From Helopsaltes ochotensis (lineage: Eukaryota > Chordata > Aves > Passeriformes > Locustellidae), in NCBI GenBank assembly GCA_013400155.1, contig VXBM01000016.1, positions 1,740,620 to 1,804,619 on the forward strand: a stretch of 64,000 nucleotides of DNA, in the 5' to 3' direction. The position numbers and the translations under genes are program-made. The notes beneath the pieces are model-generated. The model saw only the letters and a list, made by a program, of their open reading frames with translations, did no database searches and was not told the DNA's origin. Of this stretch, positions 37,908 through 50,793 are shown piece by piece (position 1 is the first letter of the stretch; every line of letters starts with the position of its first letter).

Positions 37908-39139
37908 CAAGTTAGTTTTTAAGTATGTCTACTTTTTTTGTCACAATTATACACAAGAGGCACAGAGACACACAGGACCTTGTTCAAGTGACAACACATT
38001 TAAGTGAATTACCACACCCCGTGTTGACACAGCCCACCTTCATCATCTCTAAGAAGTTGAAGAGCCTTTCTGTTGCACAAACAATTGCCGGGATTGTGAT
38101 CTAAACTCTTTGGGGTGTGTCCTGATACATCAAATATTGGGATATTTGTACAACAGACAGTTACCTGTGACGTCCCTGCAGCTGATCTCCCTTGCTGGAA
38201 GCTGGCAGGCTGAACCTTCGGCCATCTCAATATTGCCACAGCACGAGTCGAGCGTGAGGCCATCTCATGGCCATGTAGGACTGCTTTTGGCAAACATGCT
38301 CCAGGCTGACCACATGTCTCATCCCAAAAAAGTTTGACTGCAAATACGCATGGAAGACCTGGGAGCACAGGGAATGCTGGCACAGTCTCCCAGGCTGGTT
38401 GCTGAGTCAGCCCACATACAACATGAGAGTATGACAGAGGGTGAACACACAGACAGCATAACAGGCCATCAAACTGCACAGGATCCCAAGCCAGATGCAG
38501 TAAGCAAGGAATAAAGGAGACTCTAAACTTTCTTTCCACAAATACACAACAAGAAATCTCTTATCTGGAGCAGTCACCGAATTCCAACATGGAACAAAGC
38601 ACAGCTGTGTTCCTGGAAGACCACAGCCTTACAGAGAGGATCCACTGCAGCAGCTGTGGCCTCACAGCCATGCTGTGGGACATTTTGAGGAAAGAGGTGA
38701 GCCTGCACTATCTGTGGCCACCTTCCCCATGTAGCAGCTTCCATGCAAACAACATTCAAACACAGCTCAAAAGCTGCAATAATTTGACAATCTGAGAGAT
38801 TGCTGGCTGAGAGAGGAGCTAGAGCTAGGTGGTGCATTCCACAAGGTATTCCAAGAATGCTTCCCAGCCCCCACCACACAGCCAGTGCTGCTTACCCAGT
38901 CCACTGTTTCTGAGTCTGCCTACTCAAGTTCTCACAATAAATCAAAACAGGCCCTCACAGCTTTCCCTTAAGTCCCCATTGTCAACTCATACTAATTTGT
39001 TATCTCGCACAACAACATTTAATCACTGTAGAATAAACCAATTGGATCAAGACAAAACACATAAATGAATAAAACCTGCAGCTTCAAATTCCGTATTTCT
39101 AGACCTACAGACTCACCTACAGAAAATTGCTGTAGGTGA
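37908..39139. other. Non-coding stretch, no recognised gene
   Basis: Contains a 176-codon minus-strand ORF (38009-38539) with no recognisable domain. The segment around 38160-38340 is somewhat richer in CpG than its surroundings. No splice structure or known repeat family could be assigned. Confidence 0.35.
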
Positions 39140-39289
39140 CGTGCTGATCCAGGTCTGGATCTCATACGGGAGGAATCCCAGCCCTGTCATTTTTAACCCG
39201 GGTTCCAACACCTGTTGACCTAAACAGGAGCTGGGATACAATGATCCTGACGGGTCACTTCCAACTCAATCTTATTCTAAGATTCTATA
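39140..39289 (+). mobile_element. CR1 LINE 3' tail
   Basis: The end reads TGATCCTGACGGGTCACTTC, then CAACTCAATCTT, then two octamers ATTCTAAG ATTCTATA, the diagnostic (ATTCTRTG)n terminus of avian CR1. The part from about 39140 to 39230 is assigned with less certainty. 5'-truncated and diverged. Confidence 0.75.
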
Positions 39290-42200
39290 ACCCATCACAC
39301 ACATGCCAAGCACACCTTCTAACTTCCATCTAATGTCTATGCTGACCAACAACTGCACAGTAAGTTCTGGGTGGGGACATGACAGAGATGCATATGCACA
39401 AGTTAAGTAAGCTGCAGAATTAAAATACAGATGTGGAAGGTCATTCTGTACATAAACACATTGCAAGAAAGTTTTAAACATCTTTTGCATATTTACCGAT
39501 TAGCTCAAAAACCTTTATGTGAAGATATTTGCCTAAAGTCTTTCAGTCTTTTCCTCATCCATGCAAAGTGATTGCCTTGGCACAGAGAAACATCCTCCCA
39601 AAGTACAACTTCAATAAGCTTGACATTTTCCAGATAATTAGCCATAAAAAGTATGTATCTGTTAAAGCACATATTCACTACACATAAGGTCACAACATCA
39701 TTTTTACAGGAGCAACATCCTTTTCCACAGACTCTCCACTTGGTAGACATTCCGACTATCCCTGGAATCTGAATAAATGGTGAGGTGCAGTATTTTGCAG
39801 ACCTTAGGAGAGAGGGGAGCAGAGCACTGCTCTGCTGAAAGCTCACCATTCCTGGAAGCCCTCACATCAGCACACTCCTTGGTAAAGGTGCAACCACTCT
39901 TCCAGGTAGCTGCTTTCATCACCTGGTTCACCAGAGCAGTCCAAGCCTTGCTGAGCGGCATTTTAACCGCATTTAATATTTTCATCCTCTCACTTTCATT
40001 ATAGGTGGTGTCACAACCAGCTCTTTGGTTCCACAAACCTTAGATAAAAGAGCTGAGACCTGGACTTACATTGTGGAAGGTGGTCCCATAAAATTTCATG
40101 CTGTTCAAATAGAAAAGCAAAAGGTTGCTCAATCTCCAAGACAAAATGATTCAGATATGTACATCTGCAGTTTTGGGAAAAACTGTAATTAGCACAAACA
40201 AAACTCAGATAAAACAGTAAAGCAAGTGCAAAAGGCAATTTTGTCAAGAGAGAGGCTGTGCAGGGAGGGGCAGCTAGAAGGGCATGCATTGCTCACCCTT
40301 GTCAACAATTTGACAGCCAGCAGAATGGTTGCTGTGGGCTCAGCCATCTGATCTTCACAGATGTTTAATCCAGTTTAAATATTCACCAAGGGAAGAGGTC
40401 TTAAAATAACATACAGAGATGAAAATTAAAAGATAATTAAAGGAAATGTTTCTAAATCCATAAGGTTTCTAATCATTGGAGGATGGAGGAGAAAAACAGT
40501 GTTGGAGCAGCAAAGATAGCCACAAACAAAACTTTTCACTAAGAAGCTCAGACGTCAAACAGTGTGCCAGAAGGAAAGGGAAGAACATGTCCCTGCAGAG
40601 AAGTGATGACTAAACTTGAAGGAGAGAATCTAATTACTTGGCTTAAGCATTCATTGCTGCTGTTAATTAGGGTATCTCCCAACAGAAAAGCAAAGTCATG
40701 ATTTAACACTGAGGACCATATGACTAAGGGCAATGAATAGAGCTTTGAGTGGAGATGCTGATTTAAAAACTGTGAGCAGGTCTGAAGCATAGTGTTGATC
40801 AGTGTCTACCTGCTTGTTACTGATTAGTTAATTGCTAAGTTATTTTTGGCAAAACTTGCTGTACCACAACAAATTATAAGCTATTACTGAGTCAAGTTAA
40901 AATGGACAGACTAAGACTAGACAGTCTCTTGAGAAAACCAAGAGGAGCGCTTTGAAGCAACCTGAGGGGGGCAATTATACTGCAGAAATTCTCCTCACAC
41001 AAAACTGAAGGCAGCTCACTGCTCAGAGTACATATTGCTCATGAGACAAATATTATCTCTATACTCCAGGAAAAGGCAGCCTGAGGAGAGGCCTGTTCCA
41101 TTAACCAAGGCAGATGGGCACAGTCTCTTACCTTGTACATGATGAGGGTGTTGCCAGAACTGGCCCTATTAGGATGGAGGGATTTGGTCTGTAGGCTTAC
41201 TCAGGCAGGAGCCAAGACAGATTCTCTCCTGTCAAGCCAAGATTTCTGGCTAAAGGAGGGTACTAAGAGCTCTCTAACCACAGGGCAGGTTGGCCACTAG
41301 ATCTGTTCTCTGCCTGGTCTGAAATGGGGATCAACTCTTTTGCCTAACCCCCTCTCTTTCCACCTACAATAGGTATGCCCAAGGAAGGAAGGGAAGATTG
41401 AGCCTCATTCAGAGCCTCAGACCATCTGAGACTGCTTCATGAGGTAGCACTGGTCCTGGGAGGAACACAGGGATTAGAAATGGAACCTCTGTGAAAAAGC
41501 TGAAACTGCCAGAAAGCAGGACCCAGGGCAAGCTCTGGAGGGCACCAGTGCCTGTGAAGCACACAGTGAAGCAAGTGATGACCTGCTGGAAAGTGACTTC
41601 CGAGGCATCCACCAAGGGCTGCAGCCAAGTAGTGCTTCGGGGCAGTGCTCAACCTCTCTGGGCAACTGTATCTCTGGAACTGGTGCCAATCTTAAATTCC
41701 AGCCAGAGATACCAGACACCTGAGAATTTAAGATGGTCTTAAAGTGACACAGATACCAGTCTTGGAAATAGCTCTTTTGAAGTTTGTGCTGGAACTATTT
41801 ACAAGCACTTTTCCCCTTCTTTTCCTTGACCCTTCAATGTAACAAAACAAACAAGCAAACAAAAATCTAGTTGAGGTGACCCAGCATATAGATTAAGATT
41901 CCTTGAAGTGAGGAGTCAAGATGAAGCTAAAATAATTTAAAAAAAAATTGTTGCTGTTTCTTGCAAACACTCGAACACTTAAAACCCTTCTCACAGAATG
42001 TTTCCTGATGGCTTTTTCCTGAACAGCATAAACACTGGCAGCACTCATCTGATGGTCAGCATGGACTCCACCACATCTGGAACAGTTTAAGCCACAGCCT
42101 TCATGCAAAGTCATGCCCACAAAGTCAGGAAAGCAAACCTGCAGTTTAAAAGAAAGCCTGGATAGCTCAGGCTCAAATGGACATTTAGAAGAACAGGTAT

Positions 42201-44820
42201 GAAAGCGTCCTCCAACCATGAGTACACAGCACACATGCCAGGCTGGGGGCGGAGGGAAGGAGAGCATCGTCACGAGCACCGCTAGGGCAGGAAAGTATTT
42301 GGCTGAAGTATCAAGGCATCCGCACACCCATGGTATGAATGGTTATACAAGCAACCACTTGAAGGGAAAGTCTGTCTTTTTTCCTCTTGGCACATAATGA
42401 AACTGAAGACAAACGGTGCATAAATAAAACAGGGCGCTTCTGTAGTACAAAATGATAACAATCTCAGCAATTCCTCGGCTCATGCCAGGAAATTCTCCTT
42501 GCACACTGCTTGCAGGTTTATCAGCCTTATCAGATTGGACACAAAAAATAAAATTACAAAAGCAAGGAGGCAAAAGCCAGCGTCTCCACAATGGAGCTTC
42601 TAGCGAGCAAATGCTACTTTTATGTGGGAAAACCCAAACCACAGCTTAACAGAGGCTGGGTTAGGCCATAAAGGGCATATGGCACTTGGTGCCACACCAC
42701 GTATTGTGTATGTCATGTCAGGCACCCCTGAGTAAAAACGTTTAAGTGCAAACACACACACACCTACCTCAGGTCTACTGCTCGCTGAAGGGAGAGCGTC
42801 ACACACACGATGCTCCTCACTAGAGCACAAAGTGCTTCGCAGGTGAATCAAGTATCATCGTTCTTCTTCCAAAAGGAAAACCTGAGCAACACATCCCACT
42901 TACCCCACGTCCAGCCAGTCTGATTCCAAGCAGTTCTTTGTGGCCTTGTGAAGTCTTTGTCCCACTCTTGAAATCAAGATGAATTTACACATTCCTACTA
43001 AAGTAACAGAGGAGAGCCACAACTAATGCTATTCTGAAGATTAGGAACCCTGTAAATAGCAATTTTTATTAATTTAGTAACTTTTTAGAAGCTGTGAAAC
43101 ATCTACTGAAGGTTTACAACCTTGACTTTCCAGATACCCCACAACACCTGATGGGAGAGTGAAAACAGTCTCACAAGCAGGTCATGCCAACATTATTTCA
43201 TCCACACCCAAGCTATCAGATGTTGGTAAGCTCAGATGTGAAACTACACTAATGCCCCTTGCACCACCAGCTGCTTCAGAGGTGAAGTGACAACACAAAC
43301 CTTTCTTAGTGATTCGTTTGTCCAGGTCCTCTGTGTTTGGTGGCAGCAATGTCACTTCAGCAATCTCTGCTGTGCTTAGAGCTCCTGCATTCGGTCTAGG
43401 TAACCAAATAAATGCTTACTGGACACTTAGAAGCCCAAGAAAACCCTACAGGAACATATTCTCCTCCGCACTTGTGCTAGTGTAACACATACTTTGCAGG
43501 GCCTGTCCTACATTTATTCTATACACATTTATTCTCTTCTAGATACCTGCCAAGTTACAACACAACAACTTTCTAAGAGACTCCTAAAATTCCCTTCCCT
43601 AGGGAAGTGATGCAGAAGATAGTGATTTTAGGAACTTCCGCTTCATAACACTTGGTGCTTTGAAACCCTTTTAAAATATTATTGTGCCTGTATTTTCCTT
43701 AGCTAAATACATAAAATACTTAACATAATACTAGAATATCTGCTGTAAGTTTTACAGAATTAGAGCTTAATATTTCAAACCCACCATACAACAGGCGAAT
43801 CAATTTCCATAACTTTCATTTCTTAATCAATTACGGATTTATTTCAGGTGAGTTTAAGACATGTAGGCTTCTCCATGTACCAATGAAGCTAAAATTACAA
43901 GGGCAATCTCTATATAAAACAGTCAAAAACATATGGTTTGTTTTCAGGGTTTCAGTTTTCTATTAGTTCAGTGATGAGATATAAATACTCCAATGGAGCC
44001 CAGACTAAATGTATTTTTAGGAGCAGTGGTCTAGAAAATATATAATTAACAAATTAAGAAGCCCAAAATAGTTCCACAGAGCAGCCCACGACACTTCTTC
44101 AGCTTGTCACATGGTTGTTGCTGTGCCCAGCTATAACTGCTCACCAGCAGCATTTTGCTCAGTTTTCATAATTAGCTATAGAGTTTGCATGAATTTGCTT
44201 TCGGAGCAGCTCCCATCAGGCACAGAGGAGAAACGCTCTCAGTTTACAGGATGACATCTAGTTCTGTTCTTTAGTTTGTGCTCATGGGGACTGTGCTCTG
44301 GAAGACATGTTTATGTCACACAAACATCCTTAGCCCACAGCTGGAGAGAAAAACACTTTAAGCGATTTAAGTGAAAACTGGCTAAAATAATTGATGAATT
44401 TCAGAGAGTGATAAAACTTCTGAAGACAAAAACCATCTGTGGATCTCTTTGCTCAAATATTTTAGATTAAACAGAAAAGGACTCTAACAAACATGAGTTA
44501 CCGATTACTTTAACTACTTATTGTTCTTGACATGTGCAACTAGATATTTGCAAAACTGTGCATTTACAGCATGGACTTCAAATATACTCATTAAACCCAC
44601 AACTTTCTGTTCCCAAACAAATATAAAAAGAAAACAATATGGCAGTTTATACCCCGTTTATTAAGACAGAGCCATCTATCACTTAATACACTGGTTGGGT
44701 AGCCACAAATCACATTATTTTCTTACTCTATTAGGATGCAAGACAGTTTGGCAACCAAATAACAAAGACAAATTAGGCAGGGTGGAAAAACATTTAAGCT
44801 GCAGTGAGTTAAAAAACATC
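39290..44820. other. Non-coding stretch downstream of SOCS5, no recognised gene
   Basis: AT-rich with small patches: an A/C-rich run at about 41839-41866 and a (CA)n at about 42752-42764. ORFs around 41400-42850 were read and none is recognisable. Confidence 0.4.
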
Positions 44821-44849
44821 TAAGCTGGGGAGACCTAAACCAGCACAGT

Positions 44850-45070
44850 TATACAAGGTGCTGGCATCGGGTGATGCTCGGCATGGCATGCTCGCCAGCC
44901 AACTCCTCGAGTGCCCAGCGGGCCTGCCAGGCTCCTTCAACTGGAATGTCAGAAAAGGTCCAGGGACCGTCTGGATGCCGCTTTTTTGGACATCTACCAA
45001 AGAGCGCACCACCAAAGCTACAGTTTCTGTGTAGGGATCGCATAGTTCTTCGTAAGAATGAAGGCTTCTG
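44850..45070. other. CpG- and GC-enriched island of unknown function
   Basis: Within AT-rich, CpG-poor surroundings this 220-bp block holds about 11 CpGs and is open in more than one frame on both strands (minus-strand ORFs of 103 and 80 codons, plus-strand ORF of 67). Plausible splice signals flank it: on the minus strand an acceptor CTTTCTTACCAG ending at about 45070, and on the plus strand a donor CTG|GTAAGA at about 45072. No translation is recognised. It could be an exon of an unannotated transcript, a decayed retrocopy or a regulatory element. Confidence 0.3.
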
Positions 45071-48039
45071 GTAAGAAAGTTTATAGTGCAATCTGAATTA
45101 ATTTGTGCCCACAGTGTCATTATTCATTTTCCCAAAACAGTTTAAATATAATTGTGTAGGAATTTGATATCTCTGTAAAGATATTACAAAGCAGTGCTTA
45201 TACAGTTGGTGACTACATAGATTCAATTTTAGTAAGTACATCTCTTCAAGCTTTTGCAAAACTACAAGTACGAAAGCAAGAAGTGACAAAGCAGCCAAGT
45301 GCTTCTGGACCTTCCGAACGCTATTAAAATTCTCAGGGCTCAAAGGAGTTCAGATACCCTATCGCACAGGAAGCACACCCCGTGTTCAGTTTAACAGCTG
45401 CTCAGGGAAGAGCAAAACCTATTTCTGCTTCCTCTTTGCCCACGTGCCACCAAGTTACAGGTCCTGCTGAGAAGGCAGAGAGGTTGCTTTACTCCAGACA
45501 AACAAGTTCAGATACGTTTCTGCTTGTCAGCGTAGCTGTGTGCTTAACATGGAAATTTGTAACACAAGCTGTATCGCGCAGAGTTACACACTCTTTTTCC
45601 TACTGAAGACAAAAAGGGGTCAAGCACCAGGAGCTTCAGCTCATAAATTCATTGTGTTGGCCCTAGGGAACCTCGCTGGTAACAGCTGTAGCCTTAATGC
45701 AAATTTACAAAGTGAACACTTACTCAGCTTGAAAAGCATACACACAACAATTACCCTGATAACAACAAATACAGTATCAGGTTAACATCCTGTCGGTAGA
45801 CAATTTTCGTAAGTGGAATATTTCATAAAATCATAAATGGCAATGCTTCACTGAAATAACAGATTTAATTTGTTTCTTGAAACAACTATTCTTAAATCAG
45901 TCTGGCAACATGCAAGCAAATTAAGTAAAAGCACCAGATTTCTTTTCAGTTTTTAAATGATTGTAAGGTTTAAGTCATCAAGAGATTGTTTGGGTTCTGT
46001 TTTTTTTCTTTTTTGAAGAGTCTTGATTTAAGACAGTGACAGGGGAAAACTTCTAAAAAGCATCTTCAAGAGATCCTTATCTCATTGCAAAACATTCACT
46101 TTATGTATCTTGACATAAAAACATCAAACCTTTTTCTTTCAAAGCCTTTCATCAGAAGCATTTTCAATTAAAATAATGCTTAAAATTCAGACATTTAAAG
46201 TCAACTACATTCAGCAGATACAACTCATGGTCAATCTAAATGATTCTCTGTACATCAATACTCCAAAAAGGGAGAGCAATTAGCAGTGTTACAGCACACT
46301 CCATCGGAATTAGTACTTTAAAAGCCAACTGATTTGATTTCTATTTTTTTAAAAAAAGGTATGAAAAATCTCCTTTGGTCACAAGTCCAGAGACAACTGT
46401 TTAGGTAAGTGTGACGACAGCAGGAAAAACACACCAATCAACTGGTCATAATATAGAAGTGCAAGTGAAGATACAACTAAGATAGTCCTTTAAATTGCAA
46501 AGCATGCCATACACAGACAGAAAACAGAGAGAATTTTTAGAATTCCAATATATTGATGCTCACCATACTGGTGTACTTCAGTAGCTTCGAAAAAGACCAT
46601 GAATGTAAACATGCTAGGAGGCATCTTATTAACATATAAATATACATGTGCCAGATACTTGCAGACTAAGGTTTGGCACATACATACTCACTTCACAACA
46701 AAACTTTCAGAAAATGAGGCTCAAAAAGCGCCTTCATAATTTTAAACGTGAGTTTTAAGTGTCTTAAATGGAGAAACACTTTTTTGGAAAGAATCAACTA
46801 AGACTCAGTTCATATTTTTCCATTAAATACTGTCACTCAAGATGACTGAAAAAAAATAACCGTGATGCCTGCAAATTCATCTCTCTGGTACTCAGCAACT
46901 TCTGACAATGACAACTTCTGTCTTACATGCAATTCTGCAGCACAGAAAATCTTTAAAACATTCTGCAAATATTTTGGCTTGCACATGGAGACTGGAGCAA
47001 ACAGGTTTTTTATCACAGAAATTCTTTGCTTTCAGAATCTTTGCTGGTTTCTAAGTAGTGCAGAACATTGAAGTTAAATATGGACTTAAGGATTTGAGTG
47101 ACATCTGTAAGGCTTGACTTCATATTGTCAAACACTACAGATAAGACAGACATCTTTTCACAACTCTATGCTTCTGATTTAAGGACTATCATTTTGTAAG
47201 CACGAAGTGTTCAAATGTGCAAAAAATTTAAAAGTACATAAATGCAAAACATTAATTTGTAACTTATTTTCTTCAGAAGTTCCATTCTGACAAGTAAGTT
47301 ATCTGGACAAGTGTCTACTTGCCTTACAAGTATTTTCAAGAGCTATGCATTTAAAACTGATAAACACCATAGACCTGATAAAACTGGTAAAAGATCCTAA
47401 AGTCATAGACCCTCCTGTATACTCAAAATATAGTATATTTTCCTTTCTCCAGTTCCACAGGGATATAAAACACCTTTGTAAGATTCCTCACTAAACTCTC
47501 CTATGGAGTAAGCCCTTTCTATGGCTCTTTCTGCAGAAATGAGAATCACCTCAAAAGAACACTTGACAAGACTGAGGCTCCAAAACTCATCTGTCAAATA
47601 ACCAAATTAGATTGGAATAATACAAGTGTACCTTTTTACATTGAATCCTACTGTTAAATTAAAAAAAAAAAAAGCTGTGGTTTGTGCACCTCTTCAAGAC
47701 ACATTTAAGATTTTCTAAATGAAATCAGAATGAGAAATAAAAGTGAGAAATCAACTATTTGCATTCTCCACCTACTAGCATTTTAATGCCTTTAAAACTG
47801 AATATGTATCCATTAAGAGGTACACTGCAACTGGAATAGTCAACACTCAAGTCCACCAAAATTTAAAAAGGGATTCATTTTAGCATAACCACACTAGCAA
47901 ATCATTCTGTATATTTCAGTGAAGCAGAGCTTTAAAAAGAGTTGTAGAGAAATAGATCATTCCTTTTTTGCGTGTTTTAGGGAAGCAAATCTCTCCATAA
48001 AGATTATTTATACAAATGCAAGAGCAAACTTTCTGAGAG
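45071..48039. other. AT-rich sequence downstream of SOCS5, possibly distal 3' UTR
   Basis: No ORF of note and no transposon recognised. Its base composition matches the SOCS5 3' UTR, so an unusually distal SOCS5 transcript end cannot be excluded, but there is no direct evidence for one. Confidence 0.35.
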
Positions 48040-50793
48040 AAGGGTTTGGGGTTTTTATTTCTTTTTTCCCAAAGATTCCACCACATGATTAAAAATTAGA
48101 TGAACGTGTATTCCTGACCACACTGACAATGTCACAGCTAGTTCATGACAAGCAACTGCAATGGGTGTAAATGAAAAACGGGTCCCTACACTGGGACAAA
48201 GCTTGGTAGCAAGCTGACTGTATGACACTAATATTGAAAACAAGAATTTAAGTAAACTCATCCTGGCATTCAGATCCAACTGAGGGAACAGTGAGAACGA
48301 CACAGTGAAGGTACACTTAGGTGCAATTTCATGCTGGTGACTTTTTCCTCTTTTTATGCTTGGAGCAGATTTTAAACGAAGAGTTGCATATCCAATGACA
48401 CACACACACAATTCAAAACTTAAGAGGCCATTAGCACAGTTGTACACATAATTACATAAACTTAGTATTTACATATTCTAAACAAAGTTCCATTTCAACA
48501 TTTGAAGTATTTTAACACATGAAAGAAGATAATCTACTACAAAGAATGTGTAACGGGATCACAAACTTTCCACAAGCATATAAACACACATTTTAAAGTG
48601 CTTTCTGGGTGCTTCAGATTAACCCCTCGCAGTATGAGCTTTTATGTAGTGCTGTTCCAGTCATTACAAAATTATTTAAATCATTCCTCTTCAGGTGCAT
48701 TGTGAGTTCAGGAATAATGACGACACCATTGATGTAAAAGCTTTAGGCTCTACCAACATAAACGTATACATTACTTAGGTTCAGATGAAGTTGTCAAATA
48801 CTTTGGTTTATCATAGCTTGGGATAAATATTTGATAGAACAAAAATTGCACCTCTCCATTCTTGAGTTTGTTTTTTTTTTTAACTAAAAAATTACCCCAA
48901 CATAAATTGACAGTATTCTTTGGTAAAAACAGGACATTTGGCCAGCTTGCGTGTACATCTATTTATTAGAATAGCCTGAAAGTGAACAAATGCCGCTGCC
49001 GTACTGTCAATTTACAGGAATAAGCATTCCTCAGTGGGGAGTATCAAAATATTAACCTTAGCAGTTATCTATACAACAAGCTGAAACACCTTCAGCAACC
49101 ATTACAAGGGATCAATAATGTTTTAGAACGCTTTTTGCTCAACATTTATCCTTCGCATTACAAAAACCTGTAAAATTCTCTATGCCTGCAGACAAGTCCA
49201 TTACCTTGCAGCGACTACAGAAACGTTATTCAATGGTGTACATTGTCAAGTTGCTGTAACAAAAACCAGGAATATGGTGTGCTGACCAATTAATACTCAA
49301 CTGCACAGTACTTGTGCATTACCTATCCTAAATACTAAGAAAAGCCTATTAAAAATTCATTTAACTGCTACAAGTTACACGAATATATAAAAACAGAGCA
49401 GATATACAAGTATAACACTGAACATACTGTACTTTATTAGCACAAAAAGCCAGAACAAGGCACAGCAAGCAGAAAAATACATCAATAGAAGGGTTAGTGT
49501 AGCATACAAGAATAACGTTTATTGTACTTGCAGCCAAAATGTTTCCTACCTCGCACAGGTCACTGCTGTAGAGAAGTAAGAAATAAAATACTGTAGCAGC
49601 TGGTAAAGAAACTAGGGAGCACTCAGAATTGGTACAAAACGTTAAACAGGGGTCAGGGCATTCCAACAAAATTTTAGTGCAAAATATCTAAGACAGAACT
49701 ACTTTAAGTTCCATCTCCAATTAAATAAGCAAACAGAAGTTAGAATCTTGTTTCTAAGTAATCTGTTGAAACTATCATCAGTGCATATTACTTTAAAACA
49801 TTTTTAAAAGCGCAGATGGAAAGATATTTACAAATAAAGTGTACCAGTACCTTTGAAACCTGACATTTGTTTCAGATATGTCAGATTTTGTACTCTGACT
49901 ATAATAATTCAACCACTTGTCATCTTCTCCATAAAAATATCAGACGACTTTAAATAACTAAACTTTTTTTTCTTGTCACTATTACCTTCCATTGTAAGTT
50001 ACTAGCAGTCAGGCCACTGAAATCTGTTTTGGAAAAAACCCACAACCTTATGTTTCACAGCCATAATCTAATTCTGTGTCCTGCCACAGAAGCAGCAATT
50101 CACACTGGAAGGTATTTTTAACTGTCTGGGACAGTACTACTTTTGCTAACAATGCCACTTAAATCTCCAAGTGTTTGTAACAGAATTACAGTACTGAGCA
50201 GGCATATTCAAGTCTTAATGATTAGGAAACCTTATACACTGTGAAAAGCATGATTCATCTGTTAGCATCAAAGCACCATTAACTCTTAATGGACTGCTTC
50301 TAATGAACTGCTCCTCATTACAAGAAAATATTCACTAGTATTTGGAAACCTGTTTGTGAGCTAAGTTATTACTTTGAGTAGAGGAAAGTTTTCAAGAAGA
50401 GAATTTTAAAAAAATACTTCAAATATTTGCAAAAATGCCCCTCTGATAAAGCCTTTCTTTAATAGCATTATATGAACGCCCCATGGGAAATGCCTCGTAG
50501 TTTCTTCATCCAATTACTACAGCTATAAAAGGGAAACAAAATATTTAGAAATTAGCAAAAATATTTTCATTAGGCCTTAATGAAAAACGTGCAGAATTGT
50601 GTCTGCTTATTGTTTCCAAGAGGCATCACAACTTAGTTTGATTAACAGCAGGCAGCATCTGACAGGATACTAACACTCAGCTTAAATAGGATATTGCAGA
50701 AAAGCTAGACGTCGTCGGTGTGCTCGCCGCAGTTAAACTGTAATACACAAAAAAAAAAAAAAGCACGTTCCAGAAGCTTATTTTGATTTCCAT
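48040..50793 (-). other. SOCS5: SOCS5 3' UTR (distal limit uncertain)
   Basis: AT-rich sequence downstream of the SOCS5 stop on the minus strand, with no ORF resembling a protein. Canonical AATAAA signals in the SOCS5 sense occur at 49518-49523, 49433-49438, 48962-48967 and 48054-48059. They would give 3' UTRs of about 1.3, 1.4, 1.85 and 2.75 kb. At least three AUUUA pentamers are present (50160-50164, 49951-49955, 49722-49726), compatible with mRNA destabilisation, which is common in SOCS genes. A U13 tract lies about 31 nt after the stop (50750-50762). Long 3' UTRs are usual for SOCS5. The end used here is the most distal of these four signals and is inferred; which signal is used cannot be told from sequence alone. 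Confidence 0.6.

Noticed and set aside
38009..38539. 176-codon minus-strand ORF
   Set aside because: Length is unusual, but I see no domain, signal peptide or splice context, and base composition is ordinary. Treated as a chance ORF.
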